From NCBI GenBank assembly GCA_964579765.1, contig CAZOIK010000153.1:1-18968 (forward strand): a stretch of 18,968 nt of DNA, in the 5' to 3' direction. The notes under the pieces are model-generated. The model made no database searches. It was not told the origin of the DNA and saw nothing but the letters and a program-made list of their open reading frames with translations. The position numbers and the translations under genes were made by a program. Below, piece by piece: positions 1 to 6,746 of this stretch (its first letter is position 1; each line of letters starts with the position of its first letter). Origin of the DNA: DATNBT01 sp964579765 (GTDB lineage Bacteria; Acidobacteriota; Vicinamibacteria; Vicinamibacterales; CAVVIG01).

Positions 1-391
1 GCTCGTGGGGGTTGAACGGCTTGCTGATGAAGTCGTCGGCGCCGGCGTCGATGCCGCGGATGCGATCGTCGGTCGCGCGCAGGGCGGTGACGAGGACGAC
101 GGGAATCAAACGTGTCGCGGCGCTCGACTTGAGACGCCGGCACGTCTCGAAGCCGTCGAGGCCGGGCATCATCACGTCGAGCAGGATCAGATCCGGTTGT
201 GTCCGCGCGATGGTCGCGAGCGCCTGCTCGCCGCTCGCCGCCGACGAGACGCCGAACCCCTCCGACTGGAGGACGGCGGTGGCCAGTCGCACGTTGCCCT
301 CCACGTCATCGACAACGAGCACACGTCCGGCGCTTCCGCGATGTGCGGATGCCACCAGCGCGTCATGTGTCGCACCACGAAGAACGTCCAC
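1..391 (-). CDS. Response regulator receiver protein, partial (C-terminal part outside the window)
   Basis: This is a CheY-like receiver domain that would take a phosphate from a histidine kinase. Read from a GTG at 391, the 130 visible residues hold the acidic pair D28-D29 in VLVVDD, the phosphoacceptor D72 in LILLDVMMPG, the switch threonine T102 in VVLVTAL and the conserved lysine K124 in ISKPF, so the receiver domain is essentially complete. An in-frame stop lies just upstream of the GTG, which limits the choice of start. What follows K124 (DNA-binding, GGDEF, HD-GYP or nothing) lies beyond position 1, so the output is unknown. The start is unusual in having about 20 residues before the first beta strand; the GTG encoding V24 is an alternative. 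It is transcribed in the same direction as the bacilliredoxin upstream, with a 77-bp gap containing a strong palindrome. Confidence 0.9.
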   Translation of the reverse strand, partial: MDVLRGATHDALVASAHRGSAGRVLVVDDVEGNVRLATAVLQSEGFGVSSAASGEQALATIARTQPDLILLDVMMPGLDGFETCRRLKSSAATRLIPVVLVTALRATDDRIRGIDAGADDFISKPFNPHE

Positions 392-411
392 GGAAGGCGT
401 ACCGCGGACTC

Positions 412-417
412 AGTGTA
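412..417 (-). promoter_or_regulatory. Candidate -10 box (TACACT) for the response regulator
   Basis: On the minus strand TACACT lies 20 nt before the GTG at 391. The region where a -35 box would fall overlaps the inverted repeat at 428-452. No good -35 hexamer is visible, so this is a weak call. The same TACACT hexamer occurs upstream of the gene at 4092. Confidence 0.3.
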
Positions 418-427
418 ACTGAAGGAT

Positions 428-452
428 CTGAGTGAGCCACATGCTCACTCAG
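428..452. promoter_or_regulatory. 10-bp perfect inverted repeat between bacilliredoxin and response regulator
   Basis: The arms CTGAGTGAGC and GCTCACTCAG are exact reverse complements separated by the 5-nt loop CACAT. It sits 16 bp past the bacilliredoxin stop and about 36 bp before the response-regulator start, both on the minus strand. No T-run follows on either strand, so it does not look like a standard intrinsic terminator. An operator overlapping the -35 region of the response regulator, or a factor-assisted terminator or mRNA-end hairpin for the bacilliredoxin, are both possible. Confidence 0.6.
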
Positions 453-468
453 CATGTAGGAGTCAGGA

Positions 469-903
469 CTACTTCGCTGCGGCCGGCGTGCAGAACTTGT
501 CGAACGCGTCCGTGAGCTGCGACGCGATCGCGTACGCATCGCGGTTCTCGATGTCGCGGCGCTCGAGCATGTACACGAGCGCGCCGTCGCGGAACAGCGC
601 GATCGACGGCGACGAAGGCGGATAACCGGTGAAGTAGCTGCGCGCGCGGTCGGTCGCCTCGACGTCCGCGCCGGCGAATACGGTCGCGACGCGATCGGGC
701 GTGTGCGCGTGGCGCAGCGCGAGCGCCACGCCGGGACGCGCCTTGCCGGCGGCGCACCCGCACACCGAGTTGACGACGATCATGAGCGTGCCCGAGCCGG
801 ACGTGACCGCGGCATCGACGGCGTCGGGTGTGCGCAGTTCCTCGACCCCGAGCTGGGTCAGTTCCTGGCGCATGGGTTGAACGAAGAATTCAGGGTAGGG
901 CAT
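469..903 (-). CDS. BrxA/BrxB-type bacilliredoxin (YphP/YqiW family)
   Basis: This is a thioredoxin-fold protein of 144 residues, the usual length for the family, predicted to be cytoplasmic. The N-terminus begins MPYPEFFVQPMRQEL, typical of these proteins, and the CxC active site C48-G-C50 lies in NSVCGCAAG; a third cysteine is at C138 near the end. In Firmicutes such proteins reverse S-bacillithiolation of proteins; that this organism makes bacillithiol is an inference. The ATG at 901-903 is chosen because it gives the family N-terminus; a longer reading would add a basic stretch that is the shadow of the opposite gene. The start lies 18 bp from the divergent start at 922 with no room for a Shine-Dalgarno leader, so it is probably leaderless. 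Confidence 0.93.
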   Translation of the reverse strand: MPYPEFFVQPMRQELTQLGVEELRTPDAVDAAVTSGSGTLMIVVNSVCGCAAGKARPGVALALRHAHTPDRVATVFAGADVEATDRARSYFTGYPPSSPSIALFRDGALVYMLERRDIENRDAYAIASQLTDAFDKFCTPAAAK

Positions 904-909
904 GTGCGG

Positions 910-916
910 TATTCTA
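910..916. promoter_or_regulatory. Shared bidirectional -10-like box for two divergent, apparently leaderless genes
   Basis: The heptamer TATTCTA reads TATTCT on the plus strand, ending 6 nt before the ATG at 922, and TAGAAT on the minus strand, ending 7 nt before the ATG at 903. In both directions transcription started by this box would begin at or next to the start codon. Only 18 bp separate the two start codons, and no Shine-Dalgarno sequence is visible for either gene. The minus-strand arrangement is nearly the same as that at 16533-16548. Confidence 0.5.
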
Positions 917-921
917 CTCTC

Positions 922-1485
922 ATGAGGCCGGTGGCTGCGGCGGCGGTGGTCGTCCTGCTGTTCGCGCCCGGCGCCCGCGCCCAGCGGGCGACGCATGGTG
1001 CGGCGCCTGCCGCGCGCCCGACGCAGGCATCGTCAAATCGGACGTCGGCGCCCGCGCCCCGCACGGAACACTCGCATCGACCGACGCCGTCGCCCTTGGC
1101 TTCGCCGGACACTCGAGGGCCCTTCGACGCGCGCCCCGGCACGTACGCGCCGCGTTACAACATTCCGCAGCATCGACATCACCGCGACGGCTACAGCGCC
1201 GGCTACGCGCTGCCGTTCTACGATTCCGCCGTCGAGGCATCGCCCGACGCGGCTGCGCCTCCAGACGCGGCGGATCAGAACGTGGAGCCGCCGGGTCCAT
1301 CCGAACCGCCGAACGTCGCGGCGTCGCCCGCGGCGCCGCCCGCGCCGGCTCCCGTCGCCGCGACGCACGGGCCCGACACGTTCTATGTCATTCCGGGTTG
1401 TTATGCCGGCAACCGCCCGCCGCAGCCGGAGCGCCTGCCCAAGGGCTGCGAAGTAGCGAAGCTGCGGGCTACGCCCGTTCGTTAG
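922..1485 (+). CDS. Secreted Pro/Ala-rich protein with a C-terminal two-cysteine motif
   Basis: I do not recognise a named family. The 187-residue product starts with a clear signal peptide (MRPVAAAAVVVLLFAPGARA, cleavage near residue 20), then a low-complexity Ala/Pro/Ser/Thr-rich stretch broken by a Tyr-, His- and Gly-rich segment (about residues 75-100), and a further Pro/Ala linker. It ends in an ordered-looking module FYVIPGCYAGN..PP....LPKGCEVAKLR with Cys160 and Cys176. The layout suggests an exported protein with a small disulfide-bonded C-terminal knot on a flexible stalk. The ATG at 922 is chosen because it gives the signal peptide. It is divergent from the bacilliredoxin and its 3' end overlaps the convergent membrane-protein gene by 17 bp. 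Confidence 0.8.
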   Translation: MRPVAAAAVVVLLFAPGARAQRATHGAAPAARPTQASSNRTSAPAPRTEHSHRPTPSPLASPDTRGPFDARPGTYAPRYNIPQHRHHRDGYSAGYALPFYDSAVEASPDAAAPPDAADQNVEPPGPSEPPNVAASPAAPPAPAPVAATHGPDTFYVIPGCYAGNRPPQPERLPKGCEVAKLRATPVR

Positions 1486-2026
1486 TGAGCGGCCGCTTCG
1501 AGGCCGTCACCGCCGCCGCCGAAGACGACGACACCGGGCTCATCCACAGCAGGATGACCAGCGCCGCGGAGAGCGTGACCGAGCTCCACCCGAACGTGGC
1601 GAGCACGACGCTGACGCGCGGGCCGAGCACGCCGAGCACCGACGCCCCGAAATCGAACAGCAGCACCAGCGTCGCGACGGCGCGCGGCCAGTTCCGCGAC
1701 GCGCGGACGACGAACGAGAGCAGGAAGCACGCCACGACGATCAGCAGGTGGTAGCTCATGCGCCCGATGATGATGCTGGTCGCGAAGGCGTTGAGCGGCG
1801 CGGATCCGAGCGACGGATCGCCGATGAGCGCCGCGACGGCGTGGCGGTAGAACGGCAGCACCAGCACCCAGAGCAGGTGCAGGGCGCCATTCAGGTACAG
1901 CCCGGCCACGATCAGGCGCACGGCCATCGTCGGCCGCCGCGAGCTGAACGAGGCGACGAGATCCTGGATGAACTCGTCGGCCCAGTCGATCAGCAGGCGA
2001 TCGAAATCCCGCTGGCGCCGTTTCAA
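1469..2026 (-). CDS. Integral membrane protein, about four transmembrane helices
   Basis: No family is recognised. Starting from a TTG at 2026 the product has 185 residues: a charged cytoplasmic-type N-terminus (DFDRLLIDWADEF), then hydrophobic helices near residues 37-57, 85-107, 115-135 and 138-162, and a Ser/Ala-rich tail. The TTG overlaps the DUF4159 stop (TTGA), which fits translational coupling and extends the reading frame through a plausible amphipathic segment. The ATG at 1927, which begins directly before the first helix, is the alternative start and would give 152 residues. The position at the end of the NHL-DUF4159 operon links it to those proteins, but nothing in it names a function. 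Confidence 0.75.
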   Translation of the reverse strand: MKRRQRDFDRLLIDWADEFIQDLVASFSSRRPTMAVRLIVAGLYLNGALHLLWVLVLPFYRHAVAALIGDPSLGSAPLNAFATSIIIGRMSYHLLIVVACFLLSFVVRASRNWPRAVATLVLLFDFGASVLGVLGPRVSVVLATFGWSSVTLSAALVILLWMSPVSSSSAAAVTASKRPLTNERA

Positions 2027-2874
2027 TGCGTCAACCCGTAGATCAGATAGTTCACGCCGAGCTTGTACGCTTCGTTCGTCTCGTCGAACGGACGGAACCC
2101 GCGTCCCGACCACTCCCAGTACTGGGAGATGTCGGTGTTGTAGTTCACGATCATCATCAGCCGCTTGTTCGGGTCGTTGTCCTCGAACAGGCCGCGGAAG
2201 ACAGGCTGCCCCTGGATGTAGGCCTGCGGGAAGTTGTCGAGATGGTTGATCTCGAAGAACGAGTGGAACACCGGATGCGACGGCGACATGTCGTAGAACC
2301 GGTAGTTCGGCATGACGTGCTTCATCATCACTTCGAAGCTCGGCCAGCCGCCGCCGCCCTGGCCCGGCGCGCGCACGTACTCATCGCCGTCTCCGCCGCC
2401 GAAGCCACGGAACCCGCGGACCTTGAAGTCGTCCACGATGACGAAGCCGCCCTTGAGCATGTAGTTGCGCATGGCGGTGGACTCGCTCTCGGTGATGTCC
2501 CACCAGTCGGGCTCGATCACGTACGCGATCGGATATTTCGAGAGCTCGGGGTCGTCGAAGCGGAGCGTGTTGAACCCCTCGGTGTTCGCGCCGAGGTAGC
2601 TGACCTCGTTCATGATCAGCATCAGGTTCTTCTCGGCCACCGGATAGCCGTGCGACCACGCGGGCGTGCCGCCGTACCAGTAGCCGTCGGGCGTGGACTC
2701 GTAGTTCATCCGCACGAACGTGAACCGTCCGTCGTACGGCGTGTTCTTCATCACGGGGATGCGCTGGCGAAAGCGCCCGAAGCCGCCGAATCCCCGCCGG
2801 CGCTGCGCGAGCGCGGCCGCCGCGGTCAGGAGGAGCACGACGCACGCCGCCGCGAGGATGCGCCGCGTTCGCAT
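2023..2874 (-). CDS. DUF4159 domain-containing secreted protein
   Basis: The 283-residue product starts with a signal peptide (MRTRRILAAACVVLLLTAAAALA), then a short Arg/Gly/Phe-rich stretch (RRRGFGGFGRFRQR), and the DUF4159 domain filling the rest. Seen in it are FTFVRMNYES near residue 53, VIEPDWWDI near 118, GGFVIVDDF near 142 and a C-terminal VNYNTDISQYWEWSGRGF segment. The family has a flavodoxin/glutamine-amidotransferase-like look and is common in acidobacteria and planctomycetes; its biochemical role is not known to me. Its ATG follows directly after the TAG of the NHL-repeat gene with no gap, and its own stop overlaps the next start, so the three genes form an operon. A Gly-rich insert lies near residues 155-175. 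Confidence 0.88.
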   Translation of the reverse strand: MRTRRILAAACVVLLLTAAAALAQRRRGFGGFGRFRQRIPVMKNTPYDGRFTFVRMNYESTPDGYWYGGTPAWSHGYPVAEKNLMLIMNEVSYLGANTEGFNTLRFDDPELSKYPIAYVIEPDWWDITESESTAMRNYMLKGGFVIVDDFKVRGFRGFGGGDGDEYVRAPGQGGGGWPSFEVMMKHVMPNYRFYDMSPSHPVFHSFFEINHLDNFPQAYIQGQPVFRGLFEDNDPNKRLMMIVNYNTDISQYWEWSGRGFRPFDETNEAYKLGVNYLIYGLTH

Positions 2875-3960
2875 CTACTTCCTGACGTACTTCTTGACGT
2901 CCTGTGTGAATTCCGCGCCGTAGACGTTGCCCATCGCGTCGGCGACGACGCCCTCGGCCGACGAGGATCCGAGCGAGGCGGGATAGGGGTAGGGCGAGGG
3001 ATCCGGAATGAACGCGTACACGTCGCCGTTGCGCGCGTCGCCGATGCGGATGCCGCGCCTGGTGCCCGGATCGTAGCCGTATCCAGGGGCGCCGTCGCGC
3101 GACTCGGAGTCGGCGACGTACATGACGTCCTGCGGGTCGATGTAGATGCCGCTCGGCCGCCCGAACTGCTTCCACTCGGCGATGAACTCGCCGTCCTGCG
3201 TGAAGATCTGGATGCGGTTGTTCTGCCGGTCGCCGACGAACAGCCGGCCGCGCGAGTCGAAGGCCAGCGTGTGCGGGCCGTCGAACTCGCCGGGGCCCGT
3301 GCCCTTCCGGCCCCACGCCTTGACGAACTTGCCCGTCTTGTCGAACTTGAGGATGCGCGCGTTGTCGGTCGGCTTCTGCCCGTGCCCGTCGGCGACGAAG
3401 ATGTCGCCGTTTGTCGCGACGGCGACTTCCGTCGGCTGATCGAACGTCTCGGTACCGCGGCCCGACACGCCCGCGCGGCCCAGCGTCAGCAACACCTTGC
3501 CGTTCCGATCGAACTTGAACACCTGCTGTCCCTTGCCTCCGCCGATGCCGTTGTCGGCGACCCAGATGAAGCCGTCGCGATCGACCGTGATCTTGTGCGG
3601 GCTGACGAACAGGCCCGCGCCGAAGCTTTTGAGAAACGTGCCCGACGGATCGAACTCGAGAATCGGATCGAGCGGTGAGCGCAGGCAGTTGGTGCCCTGC
3701 GATCCCGACGCGCCGCAGCGATCAATCGCCCACAGGTGGCCGTCGGGTGCGATCGTGATCCCGGCCGTCGATCCCCACCGCCGTCCGCCCGGTAATTGCC
3801 CCCACGATACTCCCGGCCTGTAAGGGTTCGGTAAGTCGTTGCGCGCGCCGAGCGGCGACACGGCCGGGAGCTGCGGAAACCTGATCGGCGCCGGACTCGA
3901 CGCGGGCTGCTGCGCGGCCGCGGCGACGCCGAGCGCAAGCGCGAGGGCCAGCGATCTCAT
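2875..3960 (-). CDS. Secreted NHL-repeat six-bladed beta-propeller protein
   Basis: The 361-residue product has a signal peptide (MRSLALALALGVAAAAQ) followed by repeated NHL-type blades: GITIAPDGHLWAIDRCG near residue 67, ITVDRDGFIWVADNG near 124, EVAVATNGDIFVADGHG near 178, TLAFDSRGRLFVGDRQNNRIQIF near 231, GIYIDPQDVMYVADSES near 271, and GVVADAMGNVYGAEF near 337. The fold is shared with the lyase part of peptidyl-glycine alpha-amidating monooxygenase and with many bacterial secreted proteins; catalysis is not shown here. It leads the minus-strand operon with the DUF4159 and membrane proteins. The start gives the signal peptide; the sequence before it has only weak ribosome-binding similarity. 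It is divergent from the gene at 4092 across a 131-bp gap. Confidence 0.88.
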   Translation of the reverse strand: MRSLALALALGVAAAAQQPASSPAPIRFPQLPAVSPLGARNDLPNPYRPGVSWGQLPGGRRWGSTAGITIAPDGHLWAIDRCGASGSQGTNCLRSPLDPILEFDPSGTFLKSFGAGLFVSPHKITVDRDGFIWVADNGIGGGKGQQVFKFDRNGKVLLTLGRAGVSGRGTETFDQPTEVAVATNGDIFVADGHGQKPTDNARILKFDKTGKFVKAWGRKGTGPGEFDGPHTLAFDSRGRLFVGDRQNNRIQIFTQDGEFIAEWKQFGRPSGIYIDPQDVMYVADSESRDGAPGYGYDPGTRRGIRIGDARNGDVYAFIPDPSPYPYPASLGSSSAEGVVADAMGNVYGAEFTQDVKKYVRK

Positions 3961-4060
3961 TGGAACTCGCGCTGGATTTCGACCGGCCAGCGCGACAACA
4001 GCAGGAATGCGGCGCTCACAATCGGCCGATGATAACGCAACAGAACGGCGGCGGCCGCGC

Positions 4061-4066
4061 TACACT
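4061..4066 (+). promoter_or_regulatory. Candidate -10 box (TACACT) for the secreted gene at 4092
   Basis: TACACT lies 25 nt before the ATG and would leave a short leader that contains the AAAGGA Shine-Dalgarno at 4079-4084. No clear -35 box is visible. The rest of the 131-bp divergent region holds nothing else I can name. Confidence 0.35.
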
Positions 4067-4091
4067 GTGCCCCGCGCGAAAGGATTCCGTC

Positions 4092-5054
4092 ATGAAGGCA
4101 CTGGCGCTCGCCTGTGCGATTGCTGCAACCGCCGCGCTCGCGGCGCAGGGGCCGTCGAAGTACGTGCCGGCCAGAACACCCTGGGGCGATCCGGATCTGC
4201 AGGGCACCTACACGGACAAGGACGAAAACGACATCCCGATGGAGAAGCCCGGCCAGTTCCAGGGCAAGAGCCTCGAGCAGGTGGACGACTCGGAGCTCGC
4301 CGACATCGTGCGCGAGCGGCAGGCGCACGCGGTCGAGACGGCGCCCGGCATCGGCGGCGCCGGGACCGGCGCGGGGCCCGTGCACTGGTACGAACACTTC
4401 GGCGAGAAGAACAGCCGGGCGTGGCTGATTTCCGATCCGTCCGACGGCAGAATTCCCGCGATGACGCCCGCGGCGCAGGCGCGCGCCGCCGCGTGGACCG
4501 CCGCGCGCCGGGCGCACGGACCGTACGACTCGTACGAAGACCGCGGACTCTACGAGCGCTGCATCACGCGCGGCGTCGTCGGGTCGATGCTGCCCGGTAT
4601 TTACGGCTCGTCTTACCAGGTTGTCCAGGGCCCCGGGTTCGTGGCGATTCTCGACGAGATGATTCACGAGACGCGTGTCGTCCCGCTCGGCAATCGGCCG
4701 CATGTCGGCGCGGCGCTGCGCAGCTATATGGGCGATCCGCGCGGCCGCTTCGACGGCACCACGCTCGTCGTCGAGACGACGAACTTCACCGATCGGACGG
4801 CGATCGGCTTCTATGGCAACGGCACGCCGCACAGCGACCGGCTGCGCCTGCTCGAGCGTTTCACGCCGACGTCGCGCCGCACGCTCGAGTGGACGGTGAC
4901 CGTCGACGACCCCGGGACCTGGGTCAGGCCGTGGACGTTCGGCCTGCAGCTGACGAAAGACCCGACGCAGCAGGTGTTCGAGTACGCCTGCCATGAAGGG
5001 AACTACGCGATGTCGAACATGCTGCGCGCCGCGCGGCTCGACGATCGGCGATAA
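4092..5054 (+). CDS. Secreted protein of a widespread uncharacterised family (paralogue of 15381, 16943 and 5904)
   Basis: A 320-residue exported protein with a signal peptide (MKALALACAIAATAALAAQG). Conserved blocks in order: WGDPDLQGTYT (31), NSRAWLISDPSDGRIP (107), RRAHGPYDSYEDRGLYERC (139), ITRGVVGSMLPGIYG (158), a QGPGFVAILDEM..ETRVVPL strand pair (179), GDPRGRFDGTTLVVETTNFTD (214), LEWTVTVDDPGTW (265) and FEYACHEGNY (296). It aligns block by block with the protein at 15381 and more distantly with those at 16943 and 5904. Cys157 and Cys300 are kept in three of the four. Such proteins are common in acidobacterial genomes; I know of no assigned function. Start supported by AAAGGA about 7 nt upstream. 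It leads a four-gene run that ends in an ABC-F ATPase. Confidence 0.85.
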   Translation: MKALALACAIAATAALAAQGPSKYVPARTPWGDPDLQGTYTDKDENDIPMEKPGQFQGKSLEQVDDSELADIVRERQAHAVETAPGIGGAGTGAGPVHWYEHFGEKNSRAWLISDPSDGRIPAMTPAAQARAAAWTAARRAHGPYDSYEDRGLYERCITRGVVGSMLPGIYGSSYQVVQGPGFVAILDEMIHETRVVPLGNRPHVGAALRSYMGDPRGRFDGTTLVVETTNFTDRTAIGFYGNGTPHSDRLRLLERFTPTSRRTLEWTVTVDDPGTWVRPWTFGLQLTKDPTQQVFEYACHEGNYAMSNMLRAARLDDRR

Positions 5055-5067
5055 CAGTGCATGGCGT

Positions 5068-5081
5068 CCGGCTTCAGCCGG
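5068..5081. repeat. REP-like palindrome, CCGGC-TTCA-GCCGG
   Basis: A 5-bp stem with a TTCA loop sits between the stop of the gene at 4092 and the Shine-Dalgarno of the gene at 5095. Compared with the element at 18248 (TCCGCC-TTCA-GGCGGA), the fourth stem position changes from G:C to C:G on both arms, so pairing is kept. Confidence 0.5.
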
Positions 5082-5094
5082 GCGTGGAGGGCCA

Positions 5095-5799
5095 ATGAAG
5101 ACAGCACTCAGCGCGATTCTGACAACCCTGGCGATCGGCGCGTCCGTCGCTGCCCAGCAGCCGCGGACGCAGACGCCGGCCGGCGGCGGGCTGCCGCCGC
5201 TGTTCTTCAGCGAGACGTGGAAGCAGACCGGGCTCGAGCGCAACGTGGACAACGACGTGCTGGCGAACGCGAATCTCGAGCTGCACCTCTACGGATCCAC
5301 GTCGAAGCTGATTCAGATTGCGCCGACGACGCCGAACACGCGGCAGGATCCGCCGAATTTGTGGACGGGCATCTGCACCGGCCCGGTCGCGGCGACGCTG
5401 CGCGACAAGAACAACTACGTCAACCTGACCGGCCGCGCGAAGATTCGCTGGCAGACGCGCTCCGCCGGTTTCCACGTCGTCCGTCCGGTGCTGAAGCTCG
5501 CCGACGGCACGTGGCTCATCGGCGATCACGCCGACGGCGACGGCGGCACCGAAGACTTCACCGAATCGGAATTCGCCATCGCGTCCGTGCGCTGGCTCAA
5601 GCTCGACATCAACACCGTCACGACCGTCCATGCCGATCGTTCGAAGCCACCGGAGATCGGCCGGTGGGTGGAGAGGCCCGATCTGAGCAAGGTGGACGAA
5701 GTCGGCTTCGCGGACCTGATGCCCGGCAGCGGCCACGGCTGGGGCGGATTCGTAAACGTCGGCCGCATCGACGTGTACGGGAGTCCGGTTCACAGGTAA
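5095..5799 (+). CDS. Secreted protein of unknown function, beta-sandwich-like
   Basis: A 234-residue exported protein with signal peptide MKTALSAILTTLAIGASVAA. The body holds LPPLFFSETWKQ (near 33), LELHLYGSTSK (near 61), DPPNLWTGICTGPVAATLRDKNNY (near 83), an AKIRWQTRSAGF strand (near 115), LKLADGTWLIGDHADGDGG (near 130) and a C-terminal PDLSKVDEVGFADLMPGSGHGWGG block. The alternation of short strands and the 'LADGTWLIGD' type motifs resemble carbohydrate-binding or jelly-roll domains, but that is a guess from appearance; I cannot name a family. The start is fixed by GTGGAGG at 5084-5090. It lies 40 bp after the previous gene and 104 bp before the next. Confidence 0.8.
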   Translation: MKTALSAILTTLAIGASVAAQQPRTQTPAGGGLPPLFFSETWKQTGLERNVDNDVLANANLELHLYGSTSKLIQIAPTTPNTRQDPPNLWTGICTGPVAATLRDKNNYVNLTGRAKIRWQTRSAGFHVVRPVLKLADGTWLIGDHADGDGGTEDFTESEFAIASVRWLKLDINTVTTVHADRSKPPEIGRWVERPDLSKVDEVGFADLMPGSGHGWGGFVNVGRIDVYGSPVHR

Positions 5800-5819
5800 C
5801 GCAGGGGGCGAACGCAGGC

Positions 5820-5865
5820 CGGGCTTTCAGGCCCGCCGGGCGTGCGGCCCTGAAAGGGCCGCGCG
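5820..5865. repeat. Paired inverted REP-like palindromes (REPIN-like doublet)
   Basis: Two hairpins face each other. The first is CGGGC, loop TTTCAG, GCCCG (5820-5835). The second is GCGGCCC, loop TGAAA, GGGCCGC (5844-5862), extendable to 5841-5865 with one T:G pair. The second loop is the reverse complement of the first loop core TTTCA, so the units lie in opposite orientation, as in REP doublets. They fill the gap between two secreted-protein genes. No REP-associated tyrosine transposase is in the window. Confidence 0.55.
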
Positions 5866-5903
5866 ACGAGAGCAGCCACGAAGATCAATGCAGCGGAGGC
5901 GTC

Positions 5904-6746
5904 ATGCGTGTCGTCGCGTCCGTCGTCATCGCCGTCGTCGTGTTGGGCGGGACTCGTGCGTTCGCGCAGGACGATCTGTCCGGCGAGTGGGCGACGCTGC
6001 TGCACGAAGACGTCAACCATCGCAACGACGCGATCGGCGGAGGCCCGCGCGTCGGCGACTACGCGGGCCTGCCGATCAACGCCGCGGCGCGCATGAAGGC
6101 CGACACGTGGGATGCCGCCGTCGAGACCGAGCCCGAGCGGCAGACGGTGTTCGCCCCGGCGGCGTACTGGGCGCGCGGCGGCGGGGGCATGCGCATCTCG
6201 AAAGTCGTGGACGACGCCACGCAGCAGCTCGTCGCCTACAAGATCTTCCGGTCGGCGGCCGGCGCGGCGATCACGCGCATGATCTGGATGGACGGGCGTC
6301 CGCATCCACCCGAATACGCGGCCCACACGTGGCAGGGCTTTTCGACGGGCCAGTGGGACGGCGCGATGCTGACCGTCACGACGACGCACGTCAAGGCCGG
6401 ATACATCCAGCGGAACGGCGTGCCGGCGAGCGACCGCGCCACCATCACCGAGCACGTCGTGCGCCACGGCGACGTCCTGACGATTGTCAGCGTCGTGGAC
6501 GATCCGGTCTATCTGGAAGAGCCATTCGTCCGCAGCACCAACTGGCGCCTGGATCTGCAGCAGCAGCTGAGCGGCGTGACCTCGGAGTCGGTGGACGAGA
6601 TTGCCAACCGCGCACGCGGCGTCGTCCCGCACCACCTGCCGGGCACGAATCCCTGGCTCGACGACGCCGCGAAGGAGTTCGGCATTCCGGCCCGCGCGCT
6701 TCGCGGCGGACGCGAGACGACGTATCCTGAATACCGGCCCCAGTGA
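5904..6746 (+). CDS. Secreted protein, divergent member of the same family, lacking cysteines
   Basis: A 280-residue exported protein with signal peptide MRVVASVVIAVVVLGGTRAFA. It keeps the second half of the family pattern: MIWMDGRPHP (127), GQWDGAMLTVTTTH (149), a conserved S-D-R...EH block (176-184) and the VVDDPVYLEEPF segment (197), equal to the GRFDGTTLVVETTNF and VDDPGTWVRPW blocks of the protein at 4092. Mature cysteines are absent, whereas the other three members share a pair. A long C-terminal tail (residues 212-280) is unlike its paralogues. The start is supported by GGAGG at 5895-5899, 4 nt before the ATG. Its TGA overlaps the GTG start of the ABC-F gene. Confidence 0.82.
   Translation: MRVVASVVIAVVVLGGTRAFAQDDLSGEWATLLHEDVNHRNDAIGGGPRVGDYAGLPINAAARMKADTWDAAVETEPERQTVFAPAAYWARGGGGMRISKVVDDATQQLVAYKIFRSAAGAAITRMIWMDGRPHPPEYAAHTWQGFSTGQWDGAMLTVTTTHVKAGYIQRNGVPASDRATITEHVVRHGDVLTIVSVVDDPVYLEEPFVRSTNWRLDLQQQLSGVTSESVDEIANRARGVVPHHLPGTNPWLDDAAKEFGIPARALRGGRETTYPEYRPQ

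Noticed and set aside
2026..3678. Long plus-strand open frame opposite the DUF4159 and NHL genes
   Set aside because: The Val/Arg/Glu/Ala-rich translation crosses two genuine genes and shows no domain.
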